The notes under the pieces: model-generated
Databases searched by the model: none
What the model was told of the DNA's origin: nothing
Seen by the model: the letters and a program-made list of their open reading frames with translations, nothing else
Assembly: GCA_021325455.1 (NCBI GenBank)
Contig: JAJPHD010000010.1
Location: forward strand, 62,001-126,000
Source of the DNA: Actinomycetota bacterium
GTDB lineage: Bacteria; Actinomycetota; Acidimicrobiia; Acidimicrobiales; JAJPHD01
Length of the DNA: 64,000 bases
Reading direction: 5' to 3'
In this document: in pieces, positions 1 through 8,105 of the stretch
Layout: every line of letters begins with the position of its first letter
Numbering within the stretch: the stretch's first letter is position 1
Translations under genes and position numbers: made by a program

Positions 1-576
1 CGGGAGGGCGGCCCCATCGACCTCCTGTGCTGCAACGCGGGCATCGCCATAGGCGGCGGGCCCGAGACCCCCGACGAGGACTGGCAGCGCATCTGGGAGG
101 TCAACGTGATGGCTCATGTGCGTGCCGTGCGGGCCGTGCTCCCCGCCATGCTCGACAGAGGCCACGGCTACCTCCTGCACACGGCGTCGGCCGCCGGCCT
201 GCTCACCAACCTGGGCGCCGCTCCCTACACCGTGACCAAGCACGCCGTGGTGGCGCTGGCCGAGTGGCTCTCTGTCACCTATGCCGACGCCGGCATCAAG
301 GTCTCCTGCCTGTGCCCTCAGGGCGTCAACACCCCCATGCTCAGGGACGCCCTTGCCAGCCAAGGGATAGCCGGGGCCGCCGTACGGGCGGCCGGTGACG
401 TCCTGGAGCCCGAGCAGGTGGCCGAGGCCACCGTCGCCGGCCTGCGGGACGAGCGGTTCCTGATCCTCCCCCATCCTCAGGTAGCCGATCTCATGGTGCG
501 ACGAGCCGCCCAGATGGGTCCCTGGCTGGACAGCCTTCGCCGTCTGCAGGCCCGGTTGAGCGGGGCCGGATCGTGA
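1..576 (+). CDS. SDR family oxidoreductase (5' truncated by window edge)
   Basis: C-terminal 191 residues of a short-chain dehydrogenase/reductase, an NAD(P)-dependent Rossmann enzyme of unknown substrate. The visible part has the CNAG motif (residues 11-14 of the fragment), the structural Asn in WEVN, and the catalytic Ser62, Tyr75 and Lys79 (S-x12-Y-x3-K). A CPQGVNTPM segment replaces the usual PG loop after the active site. The N-terminal glycine-rich cofactor motif lies before the window. Its TGA stop overlaps the GTG of the next gene (GTGA), which suggests coupled translation with the RibD-like reductase. The substrate cannot be inferred. Confidence 0.9.
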   Translation, partial: REGGPIDLLCCNAGIAIGGGPETPDEDWQRIWEVNVMAHVRAVRAVLPAMLDRGHGYLLHTASAAGLLTNLGAAPYTVTKHAVVALAEWLSVTYADAGIKVSCLCPQGVNTPMLRDALASQGIAGAAVRAAGDVLEPEQVAEATVAGLRDERFLILPHPQVADLMVRRAAQMGPWLDSLRRLQARLSGAGS

Positions 577-1394
577 GCCCCATGAGCGAGGAGAGCGCCG
601 GGAGCCGACCAGCGGTCCAGCGGGTGTTCCCCCCGGGAGCCGGGCAGGTGGACCTGGGCGCAGCGTACGCCCTACCACCGCCCACGACGGGCTCGGCCGT
701 CCACGTCCGGGCCAACTTCGTCACCGGCCTGGACGGGGCCACGACCATCGCCGGCCGGTCCGGTCCCCTGTCGGGCCCGGCCGACCGGGCCGTGTTCTCC
801 ACCTTGAGATCTCTTTGCGATGTGGTCCTGGTCGGCGCCGGCACCGTGCGCCAGGAGGGCTATGGCCCGGCCCGCCCCTCGGAGGCTCGTCAGTCGCTCC
901 GCCGGGGCCTCGGGCTGGCAGCCATCCCTCCCATCGCCGTGGTGAGCCGCTCCCTGCAACTGGACCTCGACTCACCCTTCTTCACCGAGGCCAGAGCCCG
1001 GCCCATCCTCTTCACCACCGAGGTCACGCCCAAGGAGCGGAGGATGGCGGCCAGCCAGCGAGCCGAGGTGGTGGTGGCCGGGGCCCGGACGGTTGACCCC
1101 GACCAGGCCCTCGCGGCCCTGGCCGCCAGGGGGCTCACCAGGGTCCTGTGCGAGGGGGGGCCGACCCTGTTCGGCCACCTGCTGGCCGCGGCCAGGGTGG
1201 ACGAGCTGTGCCTCTCCCTGAGCCCCACGGTGGCCGGGCCGACCAGCCACCACCTCGTGGTCCCTCCGGCCCGAAGCGGTCGCTGGCCGGTCGAGCTCGA
1301 GCTCGTGCACATTCTCACCGACGGGGCCAGCCTCTTCCTTCGCTACCGGCGGCGGGGACCCCAGCAGGAACCGGGGGGCACGACCCGTCCCTAG
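573..1394 (+). CDS. RibD C-terminal domain / pyrimidine reductase family protein
   Basis: A 273-residue single-domain member of the RibD C-terminal (dihydrofolate-reductase-like) family. It probably reduces a pteridine or pyrimidine-type substrate with NADPH. The NFVTGLDGA stretch near residue 49, the VLVGAGTVRQEGYGP segment and CEGGPTL near the C-terminus are typical of RibD_C folds. There is no deaminase domain, so it is not a complete RibD. The GTG start at 573 overlaps the stop of the SDR gene; an ATG four codons later is possible. Its TAG stop shares a CTAG with the stop of the convergent PHP gene. A true riboflavin role is unproven. Confidence 0.85.
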   Translation: MSPMSEESAGSRPAVQRVFPPGAGQVDLGAAYALPPPTTGSAVHVRANFVTGLDGATTIAGRSGPLSGPADRAVFSTLRSLCDVVLVGAGTVRQEGYGPARPSEARQSLRRGLGLAAIPPIAVVSRSLQLDLDSPFFTEARARPILFTTEVTPKERRMAASQRAEVVVAGARTVDPDQALAALAARGLTRVLCEGGPTLFGHLLAAARVDELCLSLSPTVAGPTSHHLVVPPARSGRWPVELELVHILTDGASLFLRYRRRGPQQEPGGTTRP

Positions 1395-2458
1395 CCCGGA
1401 CCCGCCACCTTTCCCTGCTCCCGGTGGCCCCTGGTCCAGGCCAGCAGCTCCTCCACGGGCCACGTGTTCGCCACCTGGCCTACAGACGAAGGCCCGAGCC
1501 CGCACTCGGCCACCCGGGCACAGCCCCAGGCCTGCCAGCCGAGCTGACCGGGGGCATGGGCGTCGGTGTCCACGGTGAGGAAGCACTTCGCCGCCACCGC
1601 CTCCCTCAGCAGCCGGCGGGGCGGGTCCAGGCGGTCTGGGCGGCAGTTGACCTCGATGGCCTTGCCCAGCTCAGCGGCCACCGAGAAGACCTCCCCGGGA
1701 TCGAACTCGGACTCCGGCCGGCCCCGGTGCCCGGCGGGGGCCAGGCGCCGCCCGGTGCAGTGCCCGAGGACGTCGACCGCCGGGTGGTGGAGGGCGGCGA
1801 CCATCCGCCTCGTCATGGCGTCCCTCTCCATGCGCAGCTTGGAGTGGACGCTCGCCACCACCAGGTCGAGGCTCCTCAGGAGGTCCTCCTCCTGGTCCAG
1901 GGAGCCGTCCTCCAAGATGTCCACCTCTATCCCGCGCAGCAGGCGGAATGGTGCCAGCTCCTCCCCCAGCCGGTCCACCACCTCCATCTGCCGGCGCAAC
2001 CGCTCGGGCGACAGACCGTGGGCCACGGTGAGCCGGGGGGAGTGGTCGGTGAGCACCAGGTACTCGTGGCCCATGCGGGCAGCCGCCCGGGCCATCACTT
2101 CGATCGGGCTCCCGCCATCGGACCAGTCCGAGTGGCTGTGGCAGTCCCCCCGCAGGGCCTCCAGGAGCCAGGCCCCTTGACCGGCGTCGGGCGGCTCCCG
2201 GGCCTCCAGGCGGGCCAGCTCGGCGGGGACCTCTCCCGCCAGGGCTGCGCTCACGATGGCCGCCGTCTTGTCCCCCACCCCGGCCAGCTCGGTCAGCCGT
2301 CCCTGGCGGGCCAGCTCGGCCACCCGGCCGGGGCCCTGCTCCGCCAGTGCCGCGGCCGCACGGCGGAAAGCCCGCACCCTCCAGGTGGGCTCCTGCTCCC
2401 TCTCGCACAGCCAGGCGATGCGCTCCAGCGCCTCGACCGGGCCCAACCCCTCGCTCAT
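1391..2458 (-). CDS. PHP domain protein with helix-hairpin-helix (PolX-like, no polymerase domain)
   Basis: A 355-residue protein. An N-terminal helix-hairpin-helix (LAGVGDKTAAIV, residues 58-69) precedes a PHP metal-dependent hydrolase domain with GDCHSHSDWSDG (104-115), LTDHS (136-140) and a later DTDAHAPG motif. This is the arrangement of the 8-kDa plus PHP regions of family X DNA polymerases without the nucleotidyltransferase palm, so it is probably a phosphoesterase or nuclease rather than a polymerase. It is divergent from the NADH dehydrogenase, with only 28 bp between the two starts. Confidence 0.85.
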   Translation of the reverse strand: MSEGLGPVEALERIAWLCEREQEPTWRVRAFRRAAAALAEQGPGRVAELARQGRLTELAGVGDKTAAIVSAALAGEVPAELARLEAREPPDAGQGAWLLEALRGDCHSHSDWSDGGSPIEVMARAAARMGHEYLVLTDHSPRLTVAHGLSPERLRRQMEVVDRLGEELAPFRLLRGIEVDILEDGSLDQEEDLLRSLDLVVASVHSKLRMERDAMTRRMVAALHHPAVDVLGHCTGRRLAPAGHRGRPESEFDPGEVFSVAAELGKAIEVNCRPDRLDPPRRLLREAVAAKCFLTVDTDAHAPGQLGWQAWGCARVAECGLGPSSVGQVANTWPVEELLAWTRGHREQGKVAGPG

Positions 2459-2473
2459 ATCGCTCGGGAAGGC

Positions 2474-2479
2474 TAGGGT
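2474..2479 (+). promoter_or_regulatory. -10-like hexamer for leaderless NADH dehydrogenase start
   Basis: TAGGGT, then 7 nt, then GTG at 2487. There is no good Shine-Dalgarno at the preferred spacing, and the geometry matches many other genes in the window. This supports the 2487 start. It lies inside the 28-bp divergent spacer. Confidence 0.45.
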
Positions 2480-2486
2480 CCGACAG

Positions 2487-3809
2487 GTGCAGCACCGCTA
2501 CCAGGAGCACGTGGACGTGCTGATAGTGGGCGGCGGCTTCGGCGGCTTCTATGCCGCCCGCCAGCTGGAGCGGTCCCTGAGCGGCCGCCAGCGCCACCGG
2601 GTGCTCCTGGTCGCCGAGGAGAACTTCTTCCTGTTCTCCCCCCTGCTGGCCGAGGCGGCCTCGGGCACGCTGGAGCCCCGGCACGCCGTCATCCCGCTGC
2701 GCTCCCAGCTCCACTCCACCGAGGTCGTCGCCGGCCGGGTCAGCGAGATCGACCTGGACCGGCGCCTCGCCAGGGTCCTGGACAAGGCCGGCCAGGAGCA
2801 GGAGGTGCTCTTTCGCTCGGTGGTCCTGGCCCCTGGCTCGGTGCCGTCCACCCTCCCCGTGCCCGGCCTGGCCGAGGAGGCCGTCAGCTTCAAGTCCCTG
2901 CCCGACGCCATCTGGCTGCGCAACCGGGTACTGGCCCAGATGGAGGCGGCCGAGGCCAGCCATGACCCGGCTGCCCGGCGGGAGCTTCTCACCTTCACGT
3001 TCGTGGGCGGGGGCTACGCCGGCGTCGAGGCCCTGGCCGAGCTGGAGTCGCTGGCCCAGGTCGCCGCCCGTCACTACCACCGGCTGCTCCCCGAGGACAT
3101 GCGATGGGTGCTGGTGGAAGCCACCCACACCTTGCTGCCTGGCATCAGCAAGCGCCTGGCTCGCTACACCGAGCGCCAGCTCCGCCTCCGGGGGATCGAG
3201 CTGCACCTGTCCAGCCGGCTGAAGAGCTGCGTGGACGGCTGGATCGAGCTCGACGACGGCACGCCCCGGTACCGCTCGGGAACCCTGGTGTGGACCACGG
3301 GGCAGCGAGCCAGCCCCCTCGTGGCGTCGGCCGGGCTACCCCTCGACGAGCGGGGGCGGGTCATCGTGGACGACCACCTGCGGGTCAAGGGGCACGCTGA
3401 CACCTACGCCGTGGGTGATTGCGCAGCCGTCCCCGACCCCACCGGCGGCATCTGCCCGGCGACGGCCCAGCACGCCATGAGGCAGGGCTCGCTGGCGGGG
3501 CGGAACGTGGCCTCCGACTACGGGATGGGGGAGCCGGCCCCCTTCACCTATCGCACCCGGGGCATGGCGGTGACGCTGGGCAACGGCAAGGGAACGGCCC
3601 AGGTCGGCCCGGCCACCTTCACCGGCCCCCTGGCCTGGTGGATGGGCCGCTCCTACCACCTGCTGATGATGCCGGGGGCGGCCCGGCGGGCCCGCATAGT
3701 AAGCGACTGGACCCTCGGGGTCCTCTTCCCCCGGGACATCTCCCAGCTGGGTGCCCTGGGCCGGCCCACCCCGCTCCCCTCTCCTCGCCCCTCGACAGGG
3801 GCCGGGTAG
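2487..3809 (+). CDS. ndh: Type II NADH dehydrogenase-like FAD/NAD(P) oxidoreductase
   Basis: A 440-residue pyridine nucleotide-disulfide oxidoreductase of the NDH-2 type, which passes electrons from NADH to quinone at the membrane without proton pumping. The first dinucleotide motif VLIVGGGFGGFYAA binds FAD. The second, TFVGGGYAGVEALAELE, binds NADH. YAVGDCAAVPD completes the FAD site. A C-terminal hydrophobic stretch (LAWWMGRSYHLLMMPG) fits the amphipathic membrane anchor of NDH-2. The frame is open far upstream, but GTG 2487 lies just before the first beta strand and follows a TAGGGT hexamer. GTG 2511 after AGGAG is the alternative. Confidence 0.88.
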   Translation: MQHRYQEHVDVLIVGGGFGGFYAARQLERSLSGRQRHRVLLVAEENFFLFSPLLAEAASGTLEPRHAVIPLRSQLHSTEVVAGRVSEIDLDRRLARVLDKAGQEQEVLFRSVVLAPGSVPSTLPVPGLAEEAVSFKSLPDAIWLRNRVLAQMEAAEASHDPAARRELLTFTFVGGGYAGVEALAELESLAQVAARHYHRLLPEDMRWVLVEATHTLLPGISKRLARYTERQLRLRGIELHLSSRLKSCVDGWIELDDGTPRYRSGTLVWTTGQRASPLVASAGLPLDERGRVIVDDHLRVKGHADTYAVGDCAAVPDPTGGICPATAQHAMRQGSLAGRNVASDYGMGEPAPFTYRTRGMAVTLGNGKGTAQVGPATFTGPLAWWMGRSYHLLMMPGAARRARIVSDWTLGVLFPRDISQLGALGRPTPLPSPRPSTGAG

Positions 3810-3851
3810 ACCTCAGCCCCTCGCCCCCGTTGCCCTCCGTGTTGCCAGGCC

Positions 3852-4670
3852 CTACTCCGGCCCGGCGGCCCTGTCGCCGGAGGCCAGCTGGCCCCCGGGG
3901 GCCAGCTTGGCCAGCTCCTTGACCGCCGGCAGCAGCTCTATGGGGATGGGGAAGATCAGCGTCGAGTTGTGCTCGGTCGCCACCTCGGCCAGCGTCTGGA
4001 GGGTCCGCAGCTGCAGGGCACCGGGGCTCCCGGCCAGCCGGTCGGCCGCCTCGGCCAGCTCCCGGCTGGCCTCGAGCTCGGCAGTCGCGCCGATGACCTT
4101 GGCCCGCCGCTCCCGCTCTGCCTCCGCCTGGCGGGCCATGGCCCGGAGAAGCTCCTGGGGGAGGCTCACGTCCCTGATCTCCACCTGGCGGACCTCCACC
4201 CCCCAGCTGGCGGTGGACTGGGCGATGGTGGCCCGCAGCTCGGTGTTCACCTTGTCCCGGTGGGCCAGGACGTCGTCAAGCTGGTGGCGGCCGATGATCG
4301 AGCGCAGGCTGGTCATGGCCACCCGCTGGCTGGCCACGCGGAAGTTGTCCACGCCGATGATGGCCTTCACGGGCTCGATCACCTGGAAGTAGACCACGGC
4401 GTCCACCGAAACCGTCACGTTGTCGGCCGTGATCACGGCCTGGGGCGGGATGTCCACCACCTCGATACGCAGATTCACCTTGACCACCCGGTCGACGAAG
4501 GGGACCCGGGTCACCAGCCCCGGGCCCTTGGCCTCGGGCCTCACCCGACCGAAGCGGAAGAAGACGGCCCGCTCGTACTCGGTCACCACCCGCACCACGG
4601 AGGGGATGAACATGAGCGAGACCACCACCACGAAGGCAATCACGATCCCCACCACAGCACCTGGGCTCAT
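3852..4670 (-). CDS. Slipin / stomatin-like SPFH (Band 7) membrane protein
   Basis: A 272-residue prohibitin-superfamily protein. A single N-terminal membrane segment (about residues 4-25) is followed by the Band 7/SPFH domain (YERAVFFRFGRV, GPGLVTRVPFVDRVVKVNLR) and an alanine/glutamate-rich coiled region (MARQAEAERERRAKVIGA). Members form oligomeric scaffolds that organise membrane microdomains or regulate membrane proteases. No NfeD partner is adjacent here. The start at 4670 was chosen over the longer open frame because AGGAGG sits about 9 nt upstream and the membrane segment then begins at once. It converges with the NADH dehydrogenase gene. Confidence 0.92.
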   Translation of the reverse strand: MSPGAVVGIVIAFVVVVSLMFIPSVVRVVTEYERAVFFRFGRVRPEAKGPGLVTRVPFVDRVVKVNLRIEVVDIPPQAVITADNVTVSVDAVVYFQVIEPVKAIIGVDNFRVASQRVAMTSLRSIIGRHQLDDVLAHRDKVNTELRATIAQSTASWGVEVRQVEIRDVSLPQELLRAMARQAEAERERRAKVIGATAELEASRELAEAADRLAGSPGALQLRTLQTLAEVATEHNSTLIFPIPIELLPAVKELAKLAPGGQLASGDRAAGPE

Positions 4671-4707
4671 GACCCACGACCTCCTCGCTACGGTGCTGGC
4701 AGCACCC

Positions 4708-5685
4708 TCACGGCTCCATTGTCCCACCCCCGGGGGGCAACGGTGGGGCGAGGTCGGCGATGGCCTGGCCAAGGTCCACCCCCCAGGGCAGGAGGGCTAT
4801 CACCGGGGTGGTCACCCCGTTGTCCACATAGCGCTGGAGCTGGGCCCGGCACCGGTCGGGAGCTCCATGGACGATCAGGTCATCGACCACCTGGTCCGGA
4901 ACCGATGCCGCCGCTCCGGCCCGGTCGCCGGCGCTCCAGGCCTTCCACAGTCCCTCCAGCAACGGGCCCCTCCCCAGCCAGCGGTGGAAGGCGGCATAGA
5001 CCCCGACGGTCAGGTAGGCGGCGACCAGGCGCCGGCCCTTGGCCCTCACGAGATCGGCGTCCTCTGTGGGGCACACGAATATGCGGGCCACGATCTCCTT
5101 GCCCTCCCCCACCTCGGGCACCACCCGGGCCACGTCGTCGGCAGAGAGCCAGTTGATGACGGCTCCGTCCCCCTCCCGTCCCGCCAGGTGCAGCATCCCC
5201 GGCCTCAGGGCGGCCACCACTATCGGGGGCGGCTGGGGCACGGGCCGCTCCAGGCGGAACCCCCGAACCGAGAAGGTGTCGAAGTCCGCCGAGACCTTCT
5301 CGCCCGCCAGGGCCGCCCGCAGGAACCTGATCACGTCCCTGGTGCGCCGGTACGGCTCCTCGAAGGGGATCCCGTTCCACGACCGCACGATCACGTCGGA
5401 CGAGGACCCGATGCCCAGGACGAAGCGGCCCGGGGCCGCCTCGGCCATGGCCGCCGCCGTCATGGCCAGCAGCGCCGGCCCCCGGGTGAAGGCGGGGACG
5501 ATGGCCGTCCCCAGCCGGAGGCGGGGTTCCCAGGCGGCAGCCAGAGCCAACGGGGTGAGAGCGTCCGTGCCGGCGGCCTCGCTGGACCAGGCATCGGTGT
5601 AGCCGAGGCGGGCCAGCTCCTCGATCCAGGGACGGTGCTCACCGAGGGGGATGCCGTCGAAGGGGATGCTCATGCCGTAGCCCAT
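4708..5685 (-). CDS. LLM class F420-dependent-type oxidoreductase
   Basis: A 325-residue luciferase-like monooxygenase superfamily protein. The ITLE-style barrel start (PLGEHRPWIEELARLGYTDAWSSE), the LGTAIVPAFTRGP segment and the FVLGIGSSSDVIVRSWNG segment are typical of the F420-dependent branch in actinobacteria. It probably uses reduced or oxidised F420 on an unknown substrate; CofC in the same window shows that F420 is made. ATG 5685 and ATG 5673 are both possible starts, and the longer frame upstream is low-complexity. It is divergent from a small ORF. Confidence 0.88.
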   Translation of the reverse strand: MGYGMSIPFDGIPLGEHRPWIEELARLGYTDAWSSEAAGTDALTPLALAAAWEPRLRLGTAIVPAFTRGPALLAMTAAAMAEAAPGRFVLGIGSSSDVIVRSWNGIPFEEPYRRTRDVIRFLRAALAGEKVSADFDTFSVRGFRLERPVPQPPPIVVAALRPGMLHLAGREGDGAVINWLSADDVARVVPEVGEGKEIVARIFVCPTEDADLVRAKGRRLVAAYLTVGVYAAFHRWLGRGPLLEGLWKAWSAGDRAGAAASVPDQVVDDLIVHGAPDRCRAQLQRYVDNGVTTPVIALLPWGVDLGQAIADLAPPLPPGGGTMEP

Positions 5686-5721
5686 GGCACAACTGTTACA
5701 CCCCCCCGTCAGACTTATCTC

Positions 5722-5859
5722 ATGGACCGCCAACTGGTGCTGATAGAGGTCGAGGACCGGGACCAGGACTGGCGCCTCGACGAGGAGACCCGCCAGACCG
5801 GCCTGCGCGGCGTGGCAGCCGCCCGTGAGGCGCTGCGCCGGTCCGGTCGGGCGGCCTGA
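5722..5859 (+). CDS. Small conserved-looking hypothetical protein (45 aa)
   Basis: A 45-residue charged ORF starting MDRQLVLIEVEDRDQDWRLD and ending in an Ala/Arg-rich helix (GVAAAREALRRSGRAA). From memory of the family pattern, actinobacteria carry short proteins with a WRLDE-x(6-9)-GVAxARxAL core, so this is probably real, but no function is known. It begins 36 bp from the divergent LLM gene. TTATCT just before the ATG could be part of a promoter. There is no Shine-Dalgarno. Confidence 0.5.
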   Translation: MDRQLVLIEVEDRDQDWRLDEETRQTGLRGVAAAREALRRSGRAA

Positions 5860-5880
5860 GCAAAGGCACGCCGACGTGGG

Positions 5881-5909
5881 CAGCCGCCGGTGTGACAGCC
5901 GCCGGTGTG
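5881..5909 (+). repeat. Two-copy tandem 15-bp repeat
   Basis: CAGCCGCCGGTGTG occurs at 5881-5894 and again at 5896-5909, a period of 15. It lies in the 187-bp gap before the deacetylase gene. No function is evident. The rest of the gap holds only the TACGCT hexamer listed separately. Confidence 0.7.
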
Positions 5910-6032
5910 GGCCTGCCGGGCTCGGCCCGCAGGGTCGAGCCCGGCAAGGCCCCTTCGACACCGGCCCGAGGCGCCCGTTCCGTCCAGGAAGCCGGCTTCC
6001 GCTTCAACAGGGGCCCGGCGGGGCGGCGTCAC

Positions 6033-6038
6033 TACGCT
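6033..6038 (+). promoter_or_regulatory. -10-like hexamer for leaderless deacetylase start
   Basis: TACGCT, 8 nt, then GTG 6047. No Shine-Dalgarno is visible before this start. Confidence 0.4.
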
Positions 6039-6046
6039 GCTGAGCC

Positions 6047-6895
6047 GTGGCTGGCGGCGTCCCCACCCTGGCCGAGCGTCTGGGCTATCCCCCCGACGCC
6101 CGCCTGCTCATCGTGTGCTGCGACGACCTCGGGTCCAGCCACGCCGCCAACGTGGGCGTCTACGACTCCCTCCGCCGGGGCCTGGCCACCACCGCCAGCC
6201 TCATCGTGCCCGCCCCCTGGGCCCGGGAGGCCGCCTGGCGCTATCGGGGGGAGGACGTGGGAGTCCACCTCACGCTCAACGCCGAGCACGACCTTTACCG
6301 GTGGGGGCCGATCACCCACTCGCCTTCCCTCCTCGACGGCGACGGTGGCTTCCCCCGCACCGTCACCGACGTGTGGGAGCACGCCGACCTGGACGAGGTG
6401 CGCCGCGAGTGCCGGGCCCAGCTGGAGCGGGCCATCTACTGGGGGTTCGATGTCAGCCACCTCGACTCCCACCTGGGGGCCATGGTCCTGCGGCCGGAGT
6501 TCTTCATGGTGTACCTGGAGCTGGCCCTCGACTTCCGCCTGCCCATACGCCTCCCCGGGCCTTCGGCCCAGCGGATCGCCGGGTTCCCCTTCCGGCGGCT
6601 GGCGGCCGAGGAGGGTGCGGTCTTCCCCGATCACCTCGTGGTGCCCCACCAGGGCGGCGGTCGGCGGGCCCTGGAGCGGGCCCTCTCCGATCCCCGCCCC
6701 GGTGTCACGGAGGTGGAGCTGCGCCCGGCCGCCGACACCCCCGAGCTGAGGGCCCTCGACCCCCGGTGGCCAAACCGGGTGGACGACACCGACCTCCTGT
6801 GCCACGACCGCTCGCTGCCCGCCCTGGCCGAGCGGGCCGGGTTCGTGCTCATCGGCTACCGGGAGCTGCGCCAGCTGGCCCGGGACGGAGGCTGA
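6047..6895 (+). CDS. ChbG/HpnK (YdjC) family carbohydrate deacetylase
   Basis: A 282-residue protein of the YdjC/ChbG deacetylase family, metal-dependent enzymes that remove acetyl groups from N-acetylated sugars or hopanoid sugars. The family Asp-Asp pair is seen in CCDDLGSSHAANVG (about residues 24-37), GVHLTLNAEH follows, and metal histidines lie in SHLDSHLGAM. Near the C-terminus DDTDLLCHDRSLPALAERAGF matches the closing part of the fold. The substrate is unknown, since no chitobiose or hopanoid genes are adjacent. The GTG start follows a TACGCT hexamer by 8 nt. Confidence 0.85.
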   Translation: MAGGVPTLAERLGYPPDARLLIVCCDDLGSSHAANVGVYDSLRRGLATTASLIVPAPWAREAAWRYRGEDVGVHLTLNAEHDLYRWGPITHSPSLLDGDGGFPRTVTDVWEHADLDEVRRECRAQLERAIYWGFDVSHLDSHLGAMVLRPEFFMVYLELALDFRLPIRLPGPSAQRIAGFPFRRLAAEEGAVFPDHLVVPHQGGGRRALERALSDPRPGVTEVELRPAADTPELRALDPRWPNRVDDTDLLCHDRSLPALAERAGFVLIGYRELRQLARDGG

Positions 6896-7063
6896 CCGAG
6901 GGTCGGGGCGCCCCGAGGGCGCTGGCCCCGCCCTCACCTCGGGAAGGCCGCTGCCCTTGGCCCCTGGGGGCTATTAGTAGGCTCCGGCCGGGCGGCGCTA
7001 CCATCCGTCCTCAAGCCGGTGCTGCGCCGCCCGGCGACCCTTGCCCGGAAAGGAGAGCCTCTG

Positions 7064-7549
7064 GTGCCACGGATCAAGCGCGCCCTGGCTGTTGGGCTGG
7101 CCATGCCCGCCCTGGCCGTGGGACTCACCGCCTGCTCCCAGAAGTCCGTTGCCCCAGGCCCCCCGGCCAGCCGCAAGTACGCCACCACTGCCCCCCCGTC
7201 GTCCAGCACCAGCGTCCCCTCCCCCTTCTCCTCCTCCACGGCGCCCACGCCCTCATCAGCTCCCCCTAGCTCAGCCGGGGCCGTGGCCCCCCCCACCAGG
7301 GCCAAGGCGACGATCGTGATCCGCTCCTTCGCCTACCATCCCGCCACTCTGAAGGTGGCGCCCGGCACCCGCATAACCGTGGTGAACAAGGACCAGATCG
7401 ACCACACCGTGACCGATCAGGGGGTCTTCAACACCAGCCTCATCCCGGGCGGGGGGACGAAGACGTTCACCGCCCCCACCAAGCCGGGCCGGTACCCCTA
7501 CACCTGCACCATCCACCCCTTCATGCACGGGGTCCTCATCGTCCGCTGA
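7064..7549 (+). CDS. Amicyanin-like type 1 copper lipoprotein
   Basis: A 161-residue secreted cupredoxin. The start GTG 7064 has AAAGGAG 8 nt upstream, so the longer open frame is not used. A signal peptide ends in a lipobox LTAC (Cys24), then a Ser/Thr/Pro-rich linker to about residue 80, then a cupredoxin domain. All four type 1 ligands are visible: His114 (IDHTVT), then Cys148, His151 and Met154 in TCTIHPFMHG, the short C-x2-H-x2-M loop of amicyanin. It should be an outer-face electron carrier tethered to the membrane. A paralogue lacking two ligands lies at 40.1 kb. Confidence 0.9.
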   Translation: MPRIKRALAVGLAMPALAVGLTACSQKSVAPGPPASRKYATTAPPSSSTSVPSPFSSSTAPTPSSAPPSSAGAVAPPTRAKATIVIRSFAYHPATLKVAPGTRITVVNKDQIDHTVTDQGVFNTSLIPGGGTKTFTAPTKPGRYPYTCTIHPFMHGVLIVR

Positions 7550-7594
7550 CGGCGGGCTCGCCCGGCAGGGTCCGCCGGCCCGCCCTCTCCCCGG

Positions 7595-7981
7595 TCAGTA
7601 CTCCGTGATGGCGGCGATGTCTGCCTGGAGCCTCTTGTACTCCGGCGAGTTGGTGATGGGGAGCAACGTCATGAGCTTGCCCATGTTCCCCGTCACCTTG
7701 ACCCGGCCCTGCATGAAGGCGGCGTTGGGGTCCAGCTCATCCTTCTGTATGAGCATGGCATCGTCCCAGGTCTGCGTGAGGGTGACCTCGGCGTCAGGCA
7801 GCTCGCCCAGCTTGGACTCCACCAGCTTGCCGTTCTCCAGCACCCAGTAGTACTTGACGTCACCTTGGGGCCCACCCGTCACCACGTACTGCATGCGGGC
7901 GCTGGCCCCGGGCCGCTCGGGCTGGCCCTCGGCCATCTGGCGGGTCTCGTCCAGCCACTCCTGCGTCAGCCACTTGGACAT
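7595..7981 (-). CDS. SCP2 sterol-binding domain protein
   Basis: A 128-residue single-domain SCP2-like protein. The WVLENGKL-VESKLGELPDAEVTLTQTWDD segment, the NAAFMQGRVKVTGNMGKLM segment and the final helix are standard for SCP2 domains. These bind fatty acyl-CoA or other hydrophobic ligands in a cytoplasmic tunnel. The start ATG 7981 has GGGAG upstream. It stands alone between convergent and co-directional neighbours, and its ligand is unknown. Acyl-CoA dehydrogenase and box genes elsewhere in the window make acyl-CoA a reasonable guess. Confidence 0.88.
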   Translation of the reverse strand: MSKWLTQEWLDETRQMAEGQPERPGASARMQYVVTGGPQGDVKYYWVLENGKLVESKLGELPDAEVTLTQTWDDAMLIQKDELDPNAAFMQGRVKVTGNMGKLMTLLPITNSPEYKRLQADIAAITEY

Positions 7982-8105
7982 TGTGGACTCCCTGTCGTCG
8001 GATGCCGGGACCCCGGCAGCCTATCCGCGCCGCGGCAGGCCTCCCCTGCCCCGTGCCCCGGACCCCGGCCGGGCCGGCAGGGGTCCAGGGGAAAGGCCCT
8101 CCTCC

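Noticed and set aside
5881-5909. Tandem 15-bp repeat considered as CRISPR or attachment site
   Set aside because: Only two copies, one base apart, no spacers, no integrase or tRNA nearby.
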